Below are positions 10,010-20,911 of a stretch of 40,452 bases of DNA, piece by piece (the first letter of the stretch is position 1; each line of letters starts with the position of its first letter). The stretch comes from Gammaproteobacteria bacterium (GTDB taxonomy: Bacteria > Pseudomonadota > Gammaproteobacteria > GCA-2400775): assembly GCA_015492075.1 (NCBI GenBank), contig WGFU01000029.1:1-40452 (forward strand), written 5' to 3'. The position numbers were made by a program, and so were the translations under genes. The notes beneath the pieces were generated by a model. The model was not told the origin of the DNA, made no database searches, and saw only the letters and a list, made by a program, of their open reading frames with translations.

Positions 10010-11551
10010 TTACCAAGTACCAGTAGACTTAAAGCTGCTGATTGCAGATTTCAAGCTGTCTTTGATTGCATCACTGAAATCACCAGACTCGTTAATCTTA
10101 TCAAGCAGATCACTGTGTGAAGATTTCATATAGCTATGCAGTGCGGCTTCGAAGTTAACAATCTTGTTGAGCTCTACATCATCAAGAAAACCTTCATTAG
10201 CGGCGATCAATGAAACAGCCTGCTCAGCAATACTCAAAGGCGAGTACTGCGGTTGCTTCATCAACTCCGTCACACGCTGACCGCGCTCCAGCTGGGCGCG
10301 AGTGGCGTCATCAAGATCAGAAGCAAACTGAGAAAATGCGGCCAACTCACGATACTGCGCCAAATCAAGACGCACACCGCCACCGAGCTTTTTAATAATC
10401 TTGGTCTGCGCAGCGCCACCAACTCGTGATACCGACAAACCGGCGTTAATCGCGGGACGAATACCAGAGTTAAACAAGTCACTTTCCAGATAAATCTGGC
10501 CATCAGTAATCGAAATCACGTTAGTCGGAACGAAGGCGGACACGTCACCACCTTGTGTTTCAATGATGGGTAGCGCGGTCAACGAGCCGGTTTTACCTTT
10601 GACTTTACCGTCAGTAATCTTTTCAATATGTTCAGCATTAACACGTGAAGCACGCTCAAGTAGACGTGAATGAAGATAGAACACATCACCAGGATAGGCC
10701 TCACGACCTGGTGGTCGACGCAGCAACAAAGACACTTGACGATAAGCCCAGGCCTGCTTGGTTAAATCGTCATAAACAATCAGCGCATCTTCACCGAGGT
10801 CACGGAAATATTCGCCCATCGAACAACCGGAGTAGGGTGCAATAAACTGCATCGCAGCCGAGTCAGCGGCGGTGGCAGCCACTACAATGGTATGCTCCAT
10901 CGCACCGTGCTCTTCAAGCTTACGTACTACGGCGGCGACCGAAGAGGCCTTTTGGCCAATCGCCACATAGATACATTTAATGCCGGTGCTTTTCTGGTTG
11001 ATAATGGTATCAATTGCCACCGCTGTCTTACCGGTCTGACGATCACCAATAATCAGTTCGCGCTGACCTCGACCCACTGGCACCATGGCATCAATCGCTT
11101 TCAGGCCGGTTTGCACTGGCTGATCAACCGACTGCCGGGCAATCACGCCTGGCGCCACTTTTTCAATCGGTGAGCTGTACGGTGTCTCAATCGCGCCTTT
11201 ACCATCAATCGGCACACCCAGGGCGTTAACAACACGACCCAGTAGCGCTTCACCTACAGGCACCTCCAGAATGCGGCCGGTACATTTAACGCTGTCACCT
11301 TCTTTTAAATGGAGGTAGTCACCCAGCACCACGATACCAACAGAATCGCGCTCGACGTTCAGGGCCATACCGTAGGTATCACCTGGAAATTCGACCATCT
11401 CGCCCGACATAACGTCGGCAAGACCGTGAACACGAACGATGCCGTCAGTGACACTGACGATGGTACCTTCGGTACGGGCTTCGGTCGCGGTATCGAAATT
11501 CTCGATACGCTTTTTAATGAGTTCGCTGATCTCTGAGGCTGATAACGCCAT
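10010..11551 (-). CDS. atpA: ATP synthase F1 alpha subunit
   Basis: Non-catalytic nucleotide-binding subunit of F1. P-loop GDRQTGKT at residues 169-176, Walker [18 protein letters not shown], and the arginine-finger segment [10 protein letters not shown] are present; the N-terminus [19 protein letters not shown] matches the delta-binding helix. 513 residues is standard. ATG at 11549-11551, 24 nt after atpH. Confidence 0.99.
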   Translation of the reverse strand: MALSASEISELIKKRIENFDTATEARTEGTIVSVTDGIVRVHGLADVMSGEMVEFPGDTYGMALNVERDSVGIVVLGDYLHLKEGDSVKCTGRILEVPVGEALLGRVVNALGVPIDGKGAIETPYSSPIEKVAPGVIARQSVDQPVQTGLKAIDAMVPVGRGQRELIIGDRQTGKTAVAIDTIINQKSTGIKCIYVAIGQKASSVAAVVRKLEEHGAMEHTIVVAATAADSAAMQFIAPYSGCSMGEYFRDLGEDALIVYDDLTKQAWAYRQVSLLLRRPPGREAYPGDVFYLHSRLLERASRVNAEHIEKITDGKVKGKTGSLTALPIIETQGGDVSAFVPTNVISITDGQIYLESDLFNSGIRPAINAGLSVSRVGGAAQTKIIKKLGGGVRLDLAQYRELAAFSQFASDLDDATRAQLERGQRVTELMKQPQYSPLSIAEQAVSLIAANEGFLDDVELNKIVNFEAALHSYMKSSHSDLLDKINESGDFSDAIKDSLKSAISSFKSTGTW

Positions 11552-11575
11552 GATTTGATCCCCTTAATAACGTGT

Positions 11576-12112
11576 TTAGTGGCCTAGAGCCAGATTAAGT
11601 TTGTTCAGTTTACTGGTGACAGAACCATCGATAACCAGGTCGCCGGCGCGAATCACCGCACCGCCAATCAGCGATCGGTCTACATGGCAGGTCAATACAA
11701 CATCTCGGCCTAGCCGTGCCTTCAACGCTTTTTTAATCGCATTTTGCTGGTCAGCGCTAACCTCATAAGCAGAGGTCACGCTCGCATCCACGACACGTTC
11801 GGCATCGGCGCGGTATTTGGCGTAGAGCGCAATAATCTCTGACACCACATTGAGCCGACGATTTGCAGCCAACAAGCGCACAAGGTTGCGCAACTTGTCG
11901 TTGGCTACCGCGCCAACCGCTTCCATAATTATGTCAACCAGCTGCGCATTGCTAACCCTGGGATGACCCAAAATCGCCTTTAGTGGCGCAGTGTTCACCA
12001 CGTCAGCCAAGGCATTGAGAGCCTCACCCCAACCCGCGTAATCATTAGCTTCTTTGCCCAGGCTGAATACAGCCTGGGCATAGGGGCGAGCGAGTGTACT
12101 GTTTTCTGCCAT
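11576..12112 (-). CDS. atpH: ATP synthase F1 delta subunit
   Basis: Peripheral-stalk subunit that ties b to the top of F1. 178 residues starting ENSTLARPYAQAVF, the conserved N-terminal helix, with LVRLLAANRRLNVV mid-protein and the C-terminal IGGAVIRAGDLVIDGSV motif that defines the family. Start is 9 nt after the atpF stop. Confidence 0.97.
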   Translation of the reverse strand: MAENSTLARPYAQAVFSLGKEANDYAGWGEALNALADVVNTAPLKAILGHPRVSNAQLVDIIMEAVGAVANDKLRNLVRLLAANRRLNVVSEIIALYAKYRADAERVVDASVTSAYEVSADQQNAIKKALKARLGRDVVLTCHVDRSLIGGAVIRAGDLVIDGSVTSKLNKLNLALGH

Positions 12113-12121
12113 AAGTAAAAC

Positions 12122-12592
12122 CTAGATCTGTTTAGCCAGATCGTTCATCAGATCCGCATGAGCTGACTCGTTGATTTCCTTGTTCAGGATTTTGCCGGCA
12201 CCGGCAATTGCTATCGATGCCACAGAAGCGCGAAGCGTTTCACGAGCACGGTTCGCTTCCTGATCAATCTCTGCGCGCGCGGCATTAAGCAAACGCTCAC
12301 CTTCAACACGAGCATTGGACTTAGCCTCTTCAACAATCTCGCCTGCGCGTTTTTCAGACTGGGCAATGATTTCTGCTGCTTTATGCTTGGCTTCTACGAG
12401 TTTCTCAATCGCACCTTTTTCTGCCAATTCCAGCTCATGCTTGCCTTTTTCAGCCGCGGCCAAGCCATCGTCGATACGCTTTTGGCGTTCGGCCATCATG
12501 GTCGTCAACGGCCCCCAGAGGTACTTGTTGACAAACCATATCAACAGCACAAAGGCGACGATCTGAGCAAGTAGTGTAGCGGTAATATTCAC
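12122..12592 (-). CDS. atpF: ATP synthase F0 b subunit
   Basis: Peripheral stalk. One N-terminal membrane helix (about residues 4-25, [20 protein letters not shown]) is followed by a long, charged Ala/Glu/Lys-rich helix that dimerises. 156 residues, as in E. coli AtpF. Lies between atpE and atpH in the usual order. Confidence 0.97.
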   Translation of the reverse strand: MNITATLLAQIVAFVLLIWFVNKYLWGPLTTMMAERQKRIDDGLAAAEKGKHELELAEKGAIEKLVEAKHKAAEIIAQSEKRAGEIVEEAKSNARVEGERLLNAARAEIDQEANRARETLRASVASIAIAGAGKILNKEINESAHADLMNDLAKQI

Positions 12593-12627
12593 GTATCGCT
12601 CCTTAAATACTTACGCGTAACGCGTTT

Positions 12628-12915
12628 TTACAGTGCGCCAATCGCGCTGGCAAGAGCGCCAACAAACGGGTTAGCAAACAGGAACCACATAGCGAAGGCG
12701 AGAATAATGAACGGGAAAGATTCCATTAAACCAGCGAAGATGAACATATTAGTCATCAAAGCAGGGCGCATTTCCGGTTGACGTGCAATACCTTCCAGTG
12801 TTTTGGCGCAAATCAAGCCCCAGCCAATGGCAGAACCCAGACCTGCAGCAGCCAAAATTACACCAACCCCAACGGCGGTATAGGCATAGATTTGAGCAAG
12901 TATTTCGGCATTCAT
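12628..12915 (-). CDS. atpE: ATP synthase F0 c subunit
   Basis: Forms the proton-carrying ring. Two hydrophobic helices joined by the polar loop ARQPEM; the ion-binding carboxylate is the Glu in FAGLMESFPF of helix 2. Helix 1 keeps the Gly-rich packing motif (AAAGLGSAIGWG). At 95 residues it is longer than E. coli AtpE (79) because of extra N- and C-terminal residues. A Ser follows the Glu, as in Na+-binding rings, but the matching helix-1 Gln is absent, so proton use is the simplest reading. Confidence 0.97.
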   Translation of the reverse strand: MNAEILAQIYAYTAVGVGVILAAAGLGSAIGWGLICAKTLEGIARQPEMRPALMTNMFIFAGLMESFPFIILAFAMWFLFANPFVGALASAIGAL

Positions 12916-12984
12916 GGTTTTATCTCCTAAGTTAAGCCCGTACTTCAGTTCAAAATGAATACTAAATAAAAATGGTGGTAAAAA

Positions 12985-13851
<867 letters not shown>

Positions 13852-13862
13852 TCAATCTTAAA

Positions 13863-14255
13863 TCAGTCACTTGCGCGCCGTGTACCCAGCCCGACGAAGA
13901 TGTAGGCCAGTTGCGCTAGCACAAAGCCTACAATCATTGCCGGTGGATCAAGCTTGAAATAGCCGATCCCGAACGCAAACAAAGCCACAGCCAACATAAA
14001 CCGCCATGCTGCACCCACATATAAAATTCGCATACTCTTACGAGGATCAAGTCGCGCTTGCTGCCCGGCACGTAACATGCGCCAGCCCAGCAGCAGCGTT
14101 GCAATAATGGTTACAGCGCCACCATAAGCCGCTGCCATTGCTGCGTCGCTCCCTCGTAACAACCACCAGACCAAGGCCGCCAAGCCTGTCAACACAACCT
14201 GATAACGTAATAATGTTCGATTCTTGCGGGCCAACGCCTCGGTTGTCGGATTCAC
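13863..14255 (-). CDS. atpI: ATP synthase subunit I
   Basis: Small membrane protein that assists c-ring assembly and, with AtpZ, has been linked to Mg2+ uptake in other bacteria. 130 residues with four predicted membrane segments (about 17-34, 37-58, 73-93, 98-121) and conserved internal GGAVTIIATLLLGWRM. GTG start at 14253-14255, only 1 nt past the atpZ stop, so translation is likely coupled. Poorly conserved family; the call leans on position directly before atpB as well as on sequence. Confidence 0.9.
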   Translation of the reverse strand: MNPTTEALARKNRTLLRYQVVLTGLAALVWWLLRGSDAAMAAAYGGAVTIIATLLLGWRMLRAGQQARLDPRKSMRILYVGAAWRFMLAVALFAFGIGYFKLDPPAMIVGFVLAQLAYIFVGLGTRRASD

Positions 14256-14256
14256 A

Positions 14257-14457
14257 CTAGCCCAGCTTGCTCAACATTTTATAGACTTTGAGCATGCCCC
14301 CCACAAAACCAAGTGCGCCAAACAACAACAAGAACAGTGGTGTTGTCTCCAGCCAGCGGTCGGTTATATAACCCAGCAGGAAGCCAGACACCACCATCGA
14401 GGTCAACATCGTGCCAACCCCCAACATCAGGGGTGAAATACGACCTGACTTAGACAC
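14257..14457 (-). CDS. AtpZ-like (AtpZ/AtpI family) F0F1-ATPase accessory protein
   Basis: 66-residue protein with two membrane helices (about residues 10-31 and 39-58) and the Gly-rich second helix LFGALGFVGGMLKVYKML typical of the ATPase_gene1/AtpZ family. The open frame extends to a TTG at 14472, but GTG at 14457 has GAGGG 8 nt upstream and is the better start. It is the first gene of the atp operon. AtpZ and AtpI are reported to act together as a divalent-cation transporter that supplies Mg2+ to the synthase in some bacteria; that role here is inference from family and position. Confidence 0.78.
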   Translation of the reverse strand: MSKSGRISPLMLGVGTMLTSMVVSGFLLGYITDRWLETTPLFLLLFGALGFVGGMLKVYKMLSKLG

Positions 14458-14532
14458 GGGGGGAACCCTCAAAAACCCGCGGCGAGTATAGCGATGGGGC
14501 TCTTTCTGCGCAAGCTATTTCTCTATTCGCCA

Positions 14533-15411
14533 CTAGCGCAGGCGCCCGATCACACCTTCGAGTTGGTCGAGATTATTATAGTGAATGGTTAGCGTGCCCT
14601 TACCTTTGCTGGAATACTTGATATTAACCGCAGCTCCAATAATCTCGGACAACTCCGATTCCAGACCGGTAATATTGGGGTCTTTGCTTTTCACCGCGCT
14701 ACCAGTTTTAGGTCGGGACAGCCGTTGCACCAGCTTCTCTGCCGCGCGTACTGACATGCCGTCTTTGACAATCGTCAAGGCAGCTGGGTATTGCTGCTCA
14801 CGCGCTAAAGCCAGCAAAGCACGTGCGTGTCCCATTTCGATCTCTCGGCTGACCACCAGCGTCTTGACTTCTTCTGACAGAGCCAGCAGGCGCAGCAAAT
14901 TACTGACCGCGCTGCGTGAACGACCAATGGCTGACGCTGCCTGCTCATGGGTGAAGCCAAATTCATCGATCAAACGCTGTAACGATTGCGCTTCTTCCAG
15001 CGGGTTAAGGTCTTCACGCTGTATATTTTCGATCAGCGCCATGGCAATCGCAGCGCGATCATCGACCTCGCGCACAATCACTGGCACTTCCTGCAAGCTG
15101 GCCAGTTGCGCAGCGCGCCAGCGCCGTTCACCGGCGATAATTTCATAGCCACCACTATCGATCGGCCGCACTACAATGGGCTGAATCACCCCTTGCGCTG
15201 TTATCGATTCTGCTAGTGCTTGCAAGGCCTCTTCACGCATGTCGCGACGCGGCTGGTAGCGCCCGGGCTGAAGCTGCTCTATGGGCATCTGCCGTAGCGC
15301 ATTATCATGGCGCTGCGCCACCTGCTCATCAGCAGCCATGGCGGCAATACCCGTATCACCCAACAAGGCCTCAAAACCTCGGCCGAGGCCGCGTTTTTTC
15401 TTAGTTGCCAT
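14533..15411 (-). CDS. parB: Chromosome-partitioning protein ParB
   Basis: CTP-dependent clamp that loads at parS and spreads. 292 residues from ATG at 15411, whose product begins with the family's basic tail KKKRGLGRGFEALL. The CTP-binding N-domain has RYQPRR and AGERRWRAAQLA (the GERR motif); the central HTH is FTHEQAASAIGRSRSAVSNLLRLL, and the C-terminal dimer domain ends in the expected short motif. The longer open frame back to 15534 lies in parA and lacks homology. The start overlaps the parA end by 11 nt, giving tight coupling. Its sites are the two parS sequences in recF. Confidence 0.97.
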   Translation of the reverse strand: MATKKKRGLGRGFEALLGDTGIAAMAADEQVAQRHDNALRQMPIEQLQPGRYQPRRDMREEALQALAESITAQGVIQPIVVRPIDSGGYEIIAGERRWRAAQLASLQEVPVIVREVDDRAAIAMALIENIQREDLNPLEEAQSLQRLIDEFGFTHEQAASAIGRSRSAVSNLLRLLALSEEVKTLVVSREIEMGHARALLALAREQQYPAALTIVKDGMSVRAAEKLVQRLSRPKTGSAVKSKDPNITGLESELSEIIGAAVNIKYSSKGKGTLTIHYNNLDQLEGVIGRLR

Positions 15412-16240
15412 TAGCTTCCTTTGTTTTCGTTTCATGCTGGCGTGAATGGGCAGCACTGCGTTCTTTGGCATCACGGCGCAAAATTTCGCCGGCCAGAGCC
15501 AAATAACAGATCGCACCACGCGAGCTCTTGTCATACTTCATCACCGGCAAACCGTGGCTCGGCGCTTCGGCCAGGCGCACATTACGCGGCACAATAGTAC
15601 GGTAGACCTTATCACCAAAGTGTGAAATCAGTTGATCAGAAACCTCATTGGCCAGGTTGTTACGCGGATCAAACATGGTGCGTAGCAATCCTTTAATTTG
15701 CAATCGCGGATTCAAGCCACGGCGCACATTTTCCACTGTCTCCATCAAGGCTGACAAACCCTCCAGCGCATAGTATTCGCATTGCATGGGAACAATCACG
15801 CCGTCAGCGGCGACCAAGGCATTGAGTGTCAAAATGTTCAGCGCCGGCGGGCAATCAATCAAAATATAATCAAATTGACCCAGCATCGGCACCAATGCTG
15901 TTTTCAGCCGGGTTTCGCGCAGATCTTGCGTCATCAGGCTAACCTCTGCCGCAGTGAGGTCAGAGTTCCCGGCCAAGACATGATAACCGGCGCTGTCAGA
16001 ACCAATCATGGCCTCGGCAACCGCCACGCCATCGATCAACACATGATAAGCGGAGTGCGCCACGCCTTTTTTATTGACACCACTGCCCATGGTGGCATTG
16101 CCCTGGGCATCAAGATCAACCAAAAGCACCTTACGCTGTGTCGCCGCCAGCGACGCCGCCAGATTGATCGTCGTGGTGGTTTTGCCGACCCCGCCTTTCT
16201 GGTTGGCAACAGCAAATACCTGCGCCTTAGTCTCAACCAT
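15401..16240 (-). CDS. parA: Chromosome-partitioning ATPase ParA (Soj type)
   Basis: Deviant-Walker ATPase that moves ParB-parS complexes over the nucleoid. P-loop KGGVGKTT at residues 15-22 with both signature lysines; switch-like DLDAQGNAT and Walker B YILIDCPP follow. 279 residues; the last 20 residues are charged and variable. ATG at 16240 overlaps the rsmG stop by 8 nt. Genes order rsmG-parA-parB is the standard origin-proximal arrangement. Confidence 0.97.
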   Translation of the reverse strand: MVETKAQVFAVANQKGGVGKTTTTINLAASLAATQRKVLLVDLDAQGNATMGSGVNKKGVAHSAYHVLIDGVAVAEAMIGSDSAGYHVLAGNSDLTAAEVSLMTQDLRETRLKTALVPMLGQFDYILIDCPPALNILTLNALVAADGVIVPMQCEYYALEGLSALMETVENVRRGLNPRLQIKGLLRTMFDPRNNLANEVSDQLISHFGDKVYRTIVPRNVRLAEAPSHGLPVMKYDKSSRGAICYLALAGEILRRDAKERSAAHSRQHETKTKEANGN

Positions 16241-16868
16241 GACCTATGTCCGCTTTGGGGGTAAAACACACTAGGTGGCGCTCGGCCGTCATGGTTGGAA
16301 CAGTCAGCGCAATTACTTCGGTCTTAATATCGCCCAGCTCGGCCAATTCTTCATGTGGATATTTTCCCTTCATCGCCAGCAATTGCGTGCTGGTATCACA
16401 TAGATGCAAGACGCCATCGGCAAACCGGCGCAGACTGGCAAAGGCGCGACTGGTAATCTGCTCGGGCGTGGCATCTGGCCGGTAGGCTTCGATACGGTTA
16501 CACGTCACTTCTACATTATCAAGTTCGAGTTCAATCACGGCCTGCTGCACAAAACGGGTCTTTTTAGCGTTCGAGTCCAATAAAACAAATTCGATATTCG
16601 GTAACAGAATAGCCAGGGGTATGCCCGGCAAACCACCGCCCGTGCCAACATCAAGCACACGCGGCCCACTAACATACGGTGTCAGCGACACACTGTCGAG
16701 CAGATGTTCGCTTAGCATCTGTTTGGGATCGCGAATCGCAGTCAGATTATAGACCCGGTTCCACTTCGCTAATAGCGCCAAATACTGTCCTAGCCGAGCA
16801 CATTGACCCTCTGAAGCCTGCACAGACATAGAGGCGAGCAAATCAGCCAGGCGGGCATCCGGGTTCAT
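16233..16868 (-). CDS. rsmG: 16S rRNA (guanine-N7)-methyltransferase RsmG
   Basis: Methylates N7 of G527 in 16S rRNA using SAM. The SAM-binding motif VLDVGTGGGLPGIPLAI and preceding KWNRVYNLTAIRD are diagnostic, as is VTCNRIEAY with the later SRAFASLRRF. I choose ATG at 16868 (211 residues) because GAGGA lies 8 nt upstream; the frame is open to a TTG at 16895 with no ribosome site. It normally follows mnmG, but here two extra genes separate them. Confidence 0.96.
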   Translation of the reverse strand: MNPDARLADLLASMSVQASEGQCARLGQYLALLAKWNRVYNLTAIRDPKQMLSEHLLDSVSLTPYVSGPRVLDVGTGGGLPGIPLAILLPNIEFVLLDSNAKKTRFVQQAVIELELDNVEVTCNRIEAYRPDATPEQITSRAFASLRRFADGVLHLCDTSTQLLAMKGKYPHEELAELGDIKTEVIALTVPTMTAERHLVCFTPKADIGHG

Positions 16869-16920
16869 TGTCTTTGTCCTCGTCATGAAGGTCAATTGCG
16901 ATCCAAATCTAAGCTGTCAA

Positions 16921-17526
16921 TCACTTGGGCAGCCCAGACAGCAGGGCCGCCAACATCTCGTCCATGTGTTTCGCAAAGAAATGACCTGCGCTTTCAATAG
17001 GATATAAAACAGCGTAAGGAAGTGTCTTCACCCACGCCTCGACTTGATTATACGTCACGATCTGATCGTCCGTGCCATGCGCTACCGTCAGCGGCCGCTG
17101 CTCATGATCCCAGAAAGAAAAGTCATATAACGATACGGCTGGCGCCACAGCGAACAAACGTTCAACACGCTTATCATCCGCAGCGGCTTTTAGTCCCGCA
17201 TAGGCACCGAAGGAAAACCCCGCCAACCAAATCCTTGAATGTTTTTCAGCCAGCCAATTAATACATGCTTTCGTGTCATCCACCTCACCCTCGCCATCGG
17301 CCCATTCACCCTCGCTAAGATCAACACCGCGAAAGTTAAATCGCAACACGGCATGACCTTTATCAGCGAATGCCTTGGCAATCCGGTAGGTGGCTTTATT
17401 GTGCATGGTGCCACCATATTGAGGGTGGGGATGACAGACCAACACCGCAGGTTTATCAAATGACGACGGCCGATAAATGTTCTGCAAACGACCGGCAGGA
17501 CCGTTGATAAAATCATGCTGTGACAT
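16921..17526 (-). CDS. Alpha/beta hydrolase, COG2945-like
   Basis: 201-residue cytoplasmic alpha/beta-hydrolase-fold protein of the kind found beside many proteobacterial genes, substrate unknown. The N-terminal strand gives VLVCHPHPQYGGTMHNK (oxyanion region), followed by RFNFRGVDLSEG, the nucleophile elbow GFSFGAY (GxSxG), Asp in AHGTDDQIV and His in ESAGHFFAKH, so a complete Ser-Asp-His triad is visible. No signal peptide. ATG at 17526. It stands upstream of rsmG with a 52-nt gap and could be its promoter-proximal neighbour. A general esterase or peptidase role cannot be separated by sequence. Confidence 0.85.
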   Translation of the reverse strand: MSQHDFINGPAGRLQNIYRPSSFDKPAVLVCHPHPQYGGTMHNKATYRIAKAFADKGHAVLRFNFRGVDLSEGEWADGEGEVDDTKACINWLAEKHSRIWLAGFSFGAYAGLKAAADDKRVERLFAVAPAVSLYDFSFWDHEQRPLTVAHGTDDQIVTYNQVEAWVKTLPYAVLYPIESAGHFFAKHMDEMLAALLSGLPK

Positions 17527-17628
17527 TACGTCGGACTCGTTGCGATAAAGGAGCTAAATAATTGCTCTTTATGATTGATCAAATGGCATGTTTCCAGGGT
17601 AAAAAGTGATTAAACTCAGACTGGAAAC

Positions 17629-18697
17629 TCAATTTTCTTGGTTCACAATCAATTGCACCAACGGCTCATTAACAAAGTAATTCGTACGCCCTAATTTGTG
17701 CTTACTGACAAAGCCCTTATCACTTAACTGATTTAGATACTTAGTTGCAGTAATTCGATTTACTCCCAGTTGGTCAATCAAAAACTGAGCCTTAGTGTAA
17801 GGCTGAGAAAACAGATTATTTAATAAATCCTGGCTATAGATTGTTGGTAGCTCGGTGCGCATACGTTGTGTGGTCTGCATCACTAACTCGCGAATCTGCT
17901 TAACAAATGTAATCGTTTCTTCTGCTGTGATCTCAATACCACGAACAATATAACTTACCCAATCTGACCAGTCATTGTGGTCGCGCACAGACTGCAATAA
18001 GCGATAATAATCGTCTTTATTTTGAACGATGTAGCGACTGAGGTAGAGAATAGGCAAATCCAGTAAGTCCTTCTTGACGAGATAAAGAATATTGATAATG
18101 CGGCCCGTGCGGCCATTGCTATCATAAAAGGGATGAATGCTCTCAAATTGATGGTGCATAATAGCCATTTTGATTAGCGGATCGAGACCGGACAAGCTAT
18201 CATCGGTAATATAATCAACCAGGTTTGCCAGCAATGACTGTATCTCATCAGGATGCTGCGGTGCGGTATAAATAACCTTTTTGGTTTTTACATTACTAAT
18301 TACTGTGCCTGGAATTTTTCGAATACCTGATTTGTTAGGTTCCATTATTGCCTGTGTACGTAAAATATCATCAAGCCGAATCAACTTTGTATCACGAGTT
18401 TGCTGATAACCCCGCCAGAGTGCAGCACGGTAATTTTCTACTTCTTTCGCGGCGCTATTGCTTTGCTGTGCATCCAACACTTCAGCCTGAAACAATTCAT
18501 CGTGAGTCGTAATAATATTTTCTATAGCAGAACTAGCCTTAGCCTCCTGCAGGCCCAAGGTAGAAATCAAAATCGATTCATTGGGAATAGTCTTGGCGAC
18601 CCCCTTTAGTTATGAGCTGTTTTAGCAGCGGCGTAGATCCGAGTTTGGCTTCATTATCCAAGGGCAGCGAGGCCAGCTTGAAATCCGTATGAATCAC
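17629..18697 (-). pseudogene. Frameshifted Fic-family protein (AMPylase type, C-terminal wHTH)
   Basis: Most of a class II Fic protein is readable from 18570 to 17629. It has an N-terminal inhibitory-helix motif SSAIEN, the Fic core HPFYDSNGRTGR (the family consensus usually has Gly where this has Ser), and a C-terminal winged HTH (YTKAQFLIDQLGVNRITATK). The true N-terminus lies in another frame: GTG at 18697, with AGGAAA just upstream, opens a product resembling the family start, which meets the body frame at a run of five G (18600-18604, C on the plus strand). Upstream of 18612 the body frame has a TAA. Removing one G joins the two frames, though about 8-10 codons of the family consensus also seem missing. 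A TTG-initiated 313-residue short form is possible. Fic AMPylates target proteins; whether this one still works is uncertain. Confidence 0.75.
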
Positions 18698-18729
18698 TAT
18701 TTTCCTGACTATATTTAAGTTTAGGGGCC

Positions 18730-18784
18730 ATTATATGTATAGATTTCTGCATTTTCTATACATTTAAATAACCATATGTATAGA
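18730..18784 (-). promoter_or_regulatory. fic promoter overlapped by three ATGTATAGA operator-like repeats
   Basis: On the minus strand a perfect -10 TATAAT (18730-18735) and a -35 TAGAAA (18753-18758) are spaced by 17 bp. Three copies of the 9-mer ATGTATAGA lie across it: 18735-18743, 18755-18763 (inverted) and 18776-18784. Copies 1 and 2 form an inverted pair covering the -10 and -35. This is what an autorepressing DNA-binding regulator would use; the C-terminal wHTH of the adjacent Fic protein is the obvious candidate, by inference. Confidence 0.65.
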
Positions 18785-18905
18785 TTATGGCTAGATCAGC
18801 CGTCCCTACATAATTGTTGGCTGGCAGCGCAGAGAATCTTGGGACAATTGCCTGCAGTGCATTGATATGAGAACTTTTCTAAACGGCACAAAAGCCTAGC
18901 CGCCG

Positions 18906-20798
18906 TCACGCACTCTCACTAAGGCCAACCTGCGTTTTCTTAAGATAGATACGCAAAACGGATAAGGCCGCTGGCGTTACACCGGATATACGCGCCATTT
19001 GTCCAAGGGTTTCAGGGCGTTGTTCGCTGAGTTTTTGACGTAGCTCTGATGACAGGCTGGTGACATTGGCATAATCCAGCGTCTTTGGAATTTGCATGGT
19101 TTCGTAATGTTTTTGGCGTTCAATTTCGGCTTTTTGGCGTTCAATGTAGCCCGCGTACTTAGCATCGATATCGATTTGTTCAATCACAGCAGCGTCTATT
19201 TCGGCAGTGTCGACACCAGCGAGACTCATTAATTGTTCATAACTAATATTAGGTCGTTTTAATATCTCACGCGCTTTGATTTTTTCTGTAAGCGTTGAAC
19301 CTAATAATTCCTCGACCTGTGCTGCATCTAATTTATTTGGATCTAAATCACATGCGTCGAGATCGGCGTTCACTTTAGCTAACTCTTCACACTTGGCGGA
19401 ATATTTCTGCCAACGCGCATCATTAATTAAACCAAGTTCTCGGCCTTTTTCCGTGAGACGCAAATCTGCATTGTCTTCGCGCAACAATAAGCGGTACTCC
19501 GCGCGACTGGTGAACATGCGGTAGGGTTCCAGGGTGCCACGGGTGACGAGATCATCGATCATGACACCGATGTAAGCTTGATCACGACCCGGACTCCATG
19601 CATCCAATTCGCGTGCTTGACGTGCGGCGTTTAAGCCGGCGATTAAGCCTTGTGCAGCAGCCTCTTCATAGCCAGTAGTACCATTGATTTGGCCAGCAAA
19701 ATAGAGGCCGTTGATAAATTTGGTTTCTAATGAGACCTTAAGGTCACGCGGATCAAAGTAATCGTATTCAATGGCATAACCTGGGCGCGTGATATGCGCT
19801 TTGGCAAAGCCGTCCATCGAACGAACAAAGGCCTCTTGCACATCAAATGGCAGACTGGTCGAAATGCCGTTAGGATAAACTTCGGTTGAATTCAACCCTT
19901 CGGGCTCGATAAACATTTGATGTGAGTCTTTATCGGCAAAGCGGCGCACTTTGTCTTCAATCGAGGGGCAATAGCGTGGGCCGGCACCTTCGATGGCGCC
20001 GGTGAACATGGGTGAATCTTTATAGCCTTGGGCGATGATGTCATGCGTGCGGCGATTAGTGCGGGCAATATGACAACTGATTTGTCGTGGGTGTTGAGCC
20101 TGATCGCCAACAAAAGAGAAAACCGGGCGCGGATCATCCCCCGCTTGCTCGTCGAGTTTTGAATAATCAATCGAACGGCTATCTATTCGCGGCGGTGTGC
20201 CTGTCTTTAAGCGACCGACTCGAAAAGGGTGTTCACGCAGCCGTTTTGACAAGGCATTGGCCGGCGGATCGCCCGCGCGGCCACCTGCGTAATTCGACTG
20301 GCCAATGTGAATGCGGCCACCAAGAAAAGTGCCAACGGTTAACACTACACATGGCGCATAAAACTCTACCGCCATTTGCGTGATAACGCCTTTTATGGTG
20401 TCACCTTCAACAATCAGGTCATCAACTGCTTGCTGAAAAATACTAAGATTTGGCTGTTGTTCCAGCGCGTTACGGATAAAGGCTTTATATAAGGAGCGGT
20501 CTGCCTGTGAGCGAGTAGCGCGCACGGCAGGGCCTTTGCTGGCATTGAGGCGACGAAAATGGATGCCGGCAGCATCGGCAGCGCACGCCATGACACCACC
20601 AAGCGCGTCAATCTCCTTCACCAAATGGCCTTTACCGATGCCGCCAATAGCAGGGTTACAGCTCATCTGCCCCAAGGTATCGATATTATGCGTCAACAAT
20701 AAGGTACGCGCACCGCTACGAGCCGAGGCCAACGCAGCTTCGGTTCCGGCATGGCCACCCCCTATGATGATGACCTCGTAATGGCGTTGTGGATTCAT
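18906..20798 (-). CDS. mnmG: tRNA uridine-5-carboxymethylaminomethyl modification enzyme MnmG
   Basis: FAD-dependent partner of MnmE that adds cmnm5 to wobble U34 of several tRNAs. FAD-binding [15 protein letters not shown] at residues 13-27, [28 protein letters not shown] and [11 protein letters not shown] are all present. 630 residues is standard, with the helical C-terminus that binds MnmE and tRNA. ATG at 20798. In this window it is separated from mnmE by four other genes, although the two usually adjoin. The 107 nt below its stop hold no clear terminator. Confidence 0.98.
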   Translation of the reverse strand: MNPQRHYEVIIIGGGHAGTEAALASARSGARTLLLTHNIDTLGQMSCNPAIGGIGKGHLVKEIDALGGVMACAADAAGIHFRRLNASKGPAVRATRSQADRSLYKAFIRNALEQQPNLSIFQQAVDDLIVEGDTIKGVITQMAVEFYAPCVVLTVGTFLGGRIHIGQSNYAGGRAGDPPANALSKRLREHPFRVGRLKTGTPPRIDSRSIDYSKLDEQAGDDPRPVFSFVGDQAQHPRQISCHIARTNRRTHDIIAQGYKDSPMFTGAIEGAGPRYCPSIEDKVRRFADKDSHQMFIEPEGLNSTEVYPNGISTSLPFDVQEAFVRSMDGFAKAHITRPGYAIEYDYFDPRDLKVSLETKFINGLYFAGQINGTTGYEEAAAQGLIAGLNAARQARELDAWSPGRDQAYIGVMIDDLVTRGTLEPYRMFTSRAEYRLLLREDNADLRLTEKGRELGLINDARWQKYSAKCEELAKVNADLDACDLDPNKLDAAQVEELLGSTLTEKIKAREILKRPNISYEQLMSLAGVDTAEIDAAVIEQIDIDAKYAGYIERQKAEIERQKHYETMQIPKTLDYANVTSLSSELRQKLSEQRPETLGQMARISGVTPAALSVLRIYLKKTQVGLSESA

Positions 20799-20911
20799 GG
20801 CAACAGACTACTGCTTAAATTTTGATCAGTTATTCAGTATGACGCGCGATAATAACCGGATTATCGATTGCTGGCTATTTTATCGGTCTTTTACAGGATT
20901 TTGCTATACAT

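Noticed and set aside
10630-10660. CACGTG-containing sequence in atpA as a parS site
   Set aside because: About 5 mismatches to the 16-bp consensus; only the core matches.
12628-12915. Na+-coupled c-ring, suggested by Glu-Ser in helix 2
   Set aside because: The helix-1 Gln needed for Na+ coordination is not present; proton coupling is the simpler reading.
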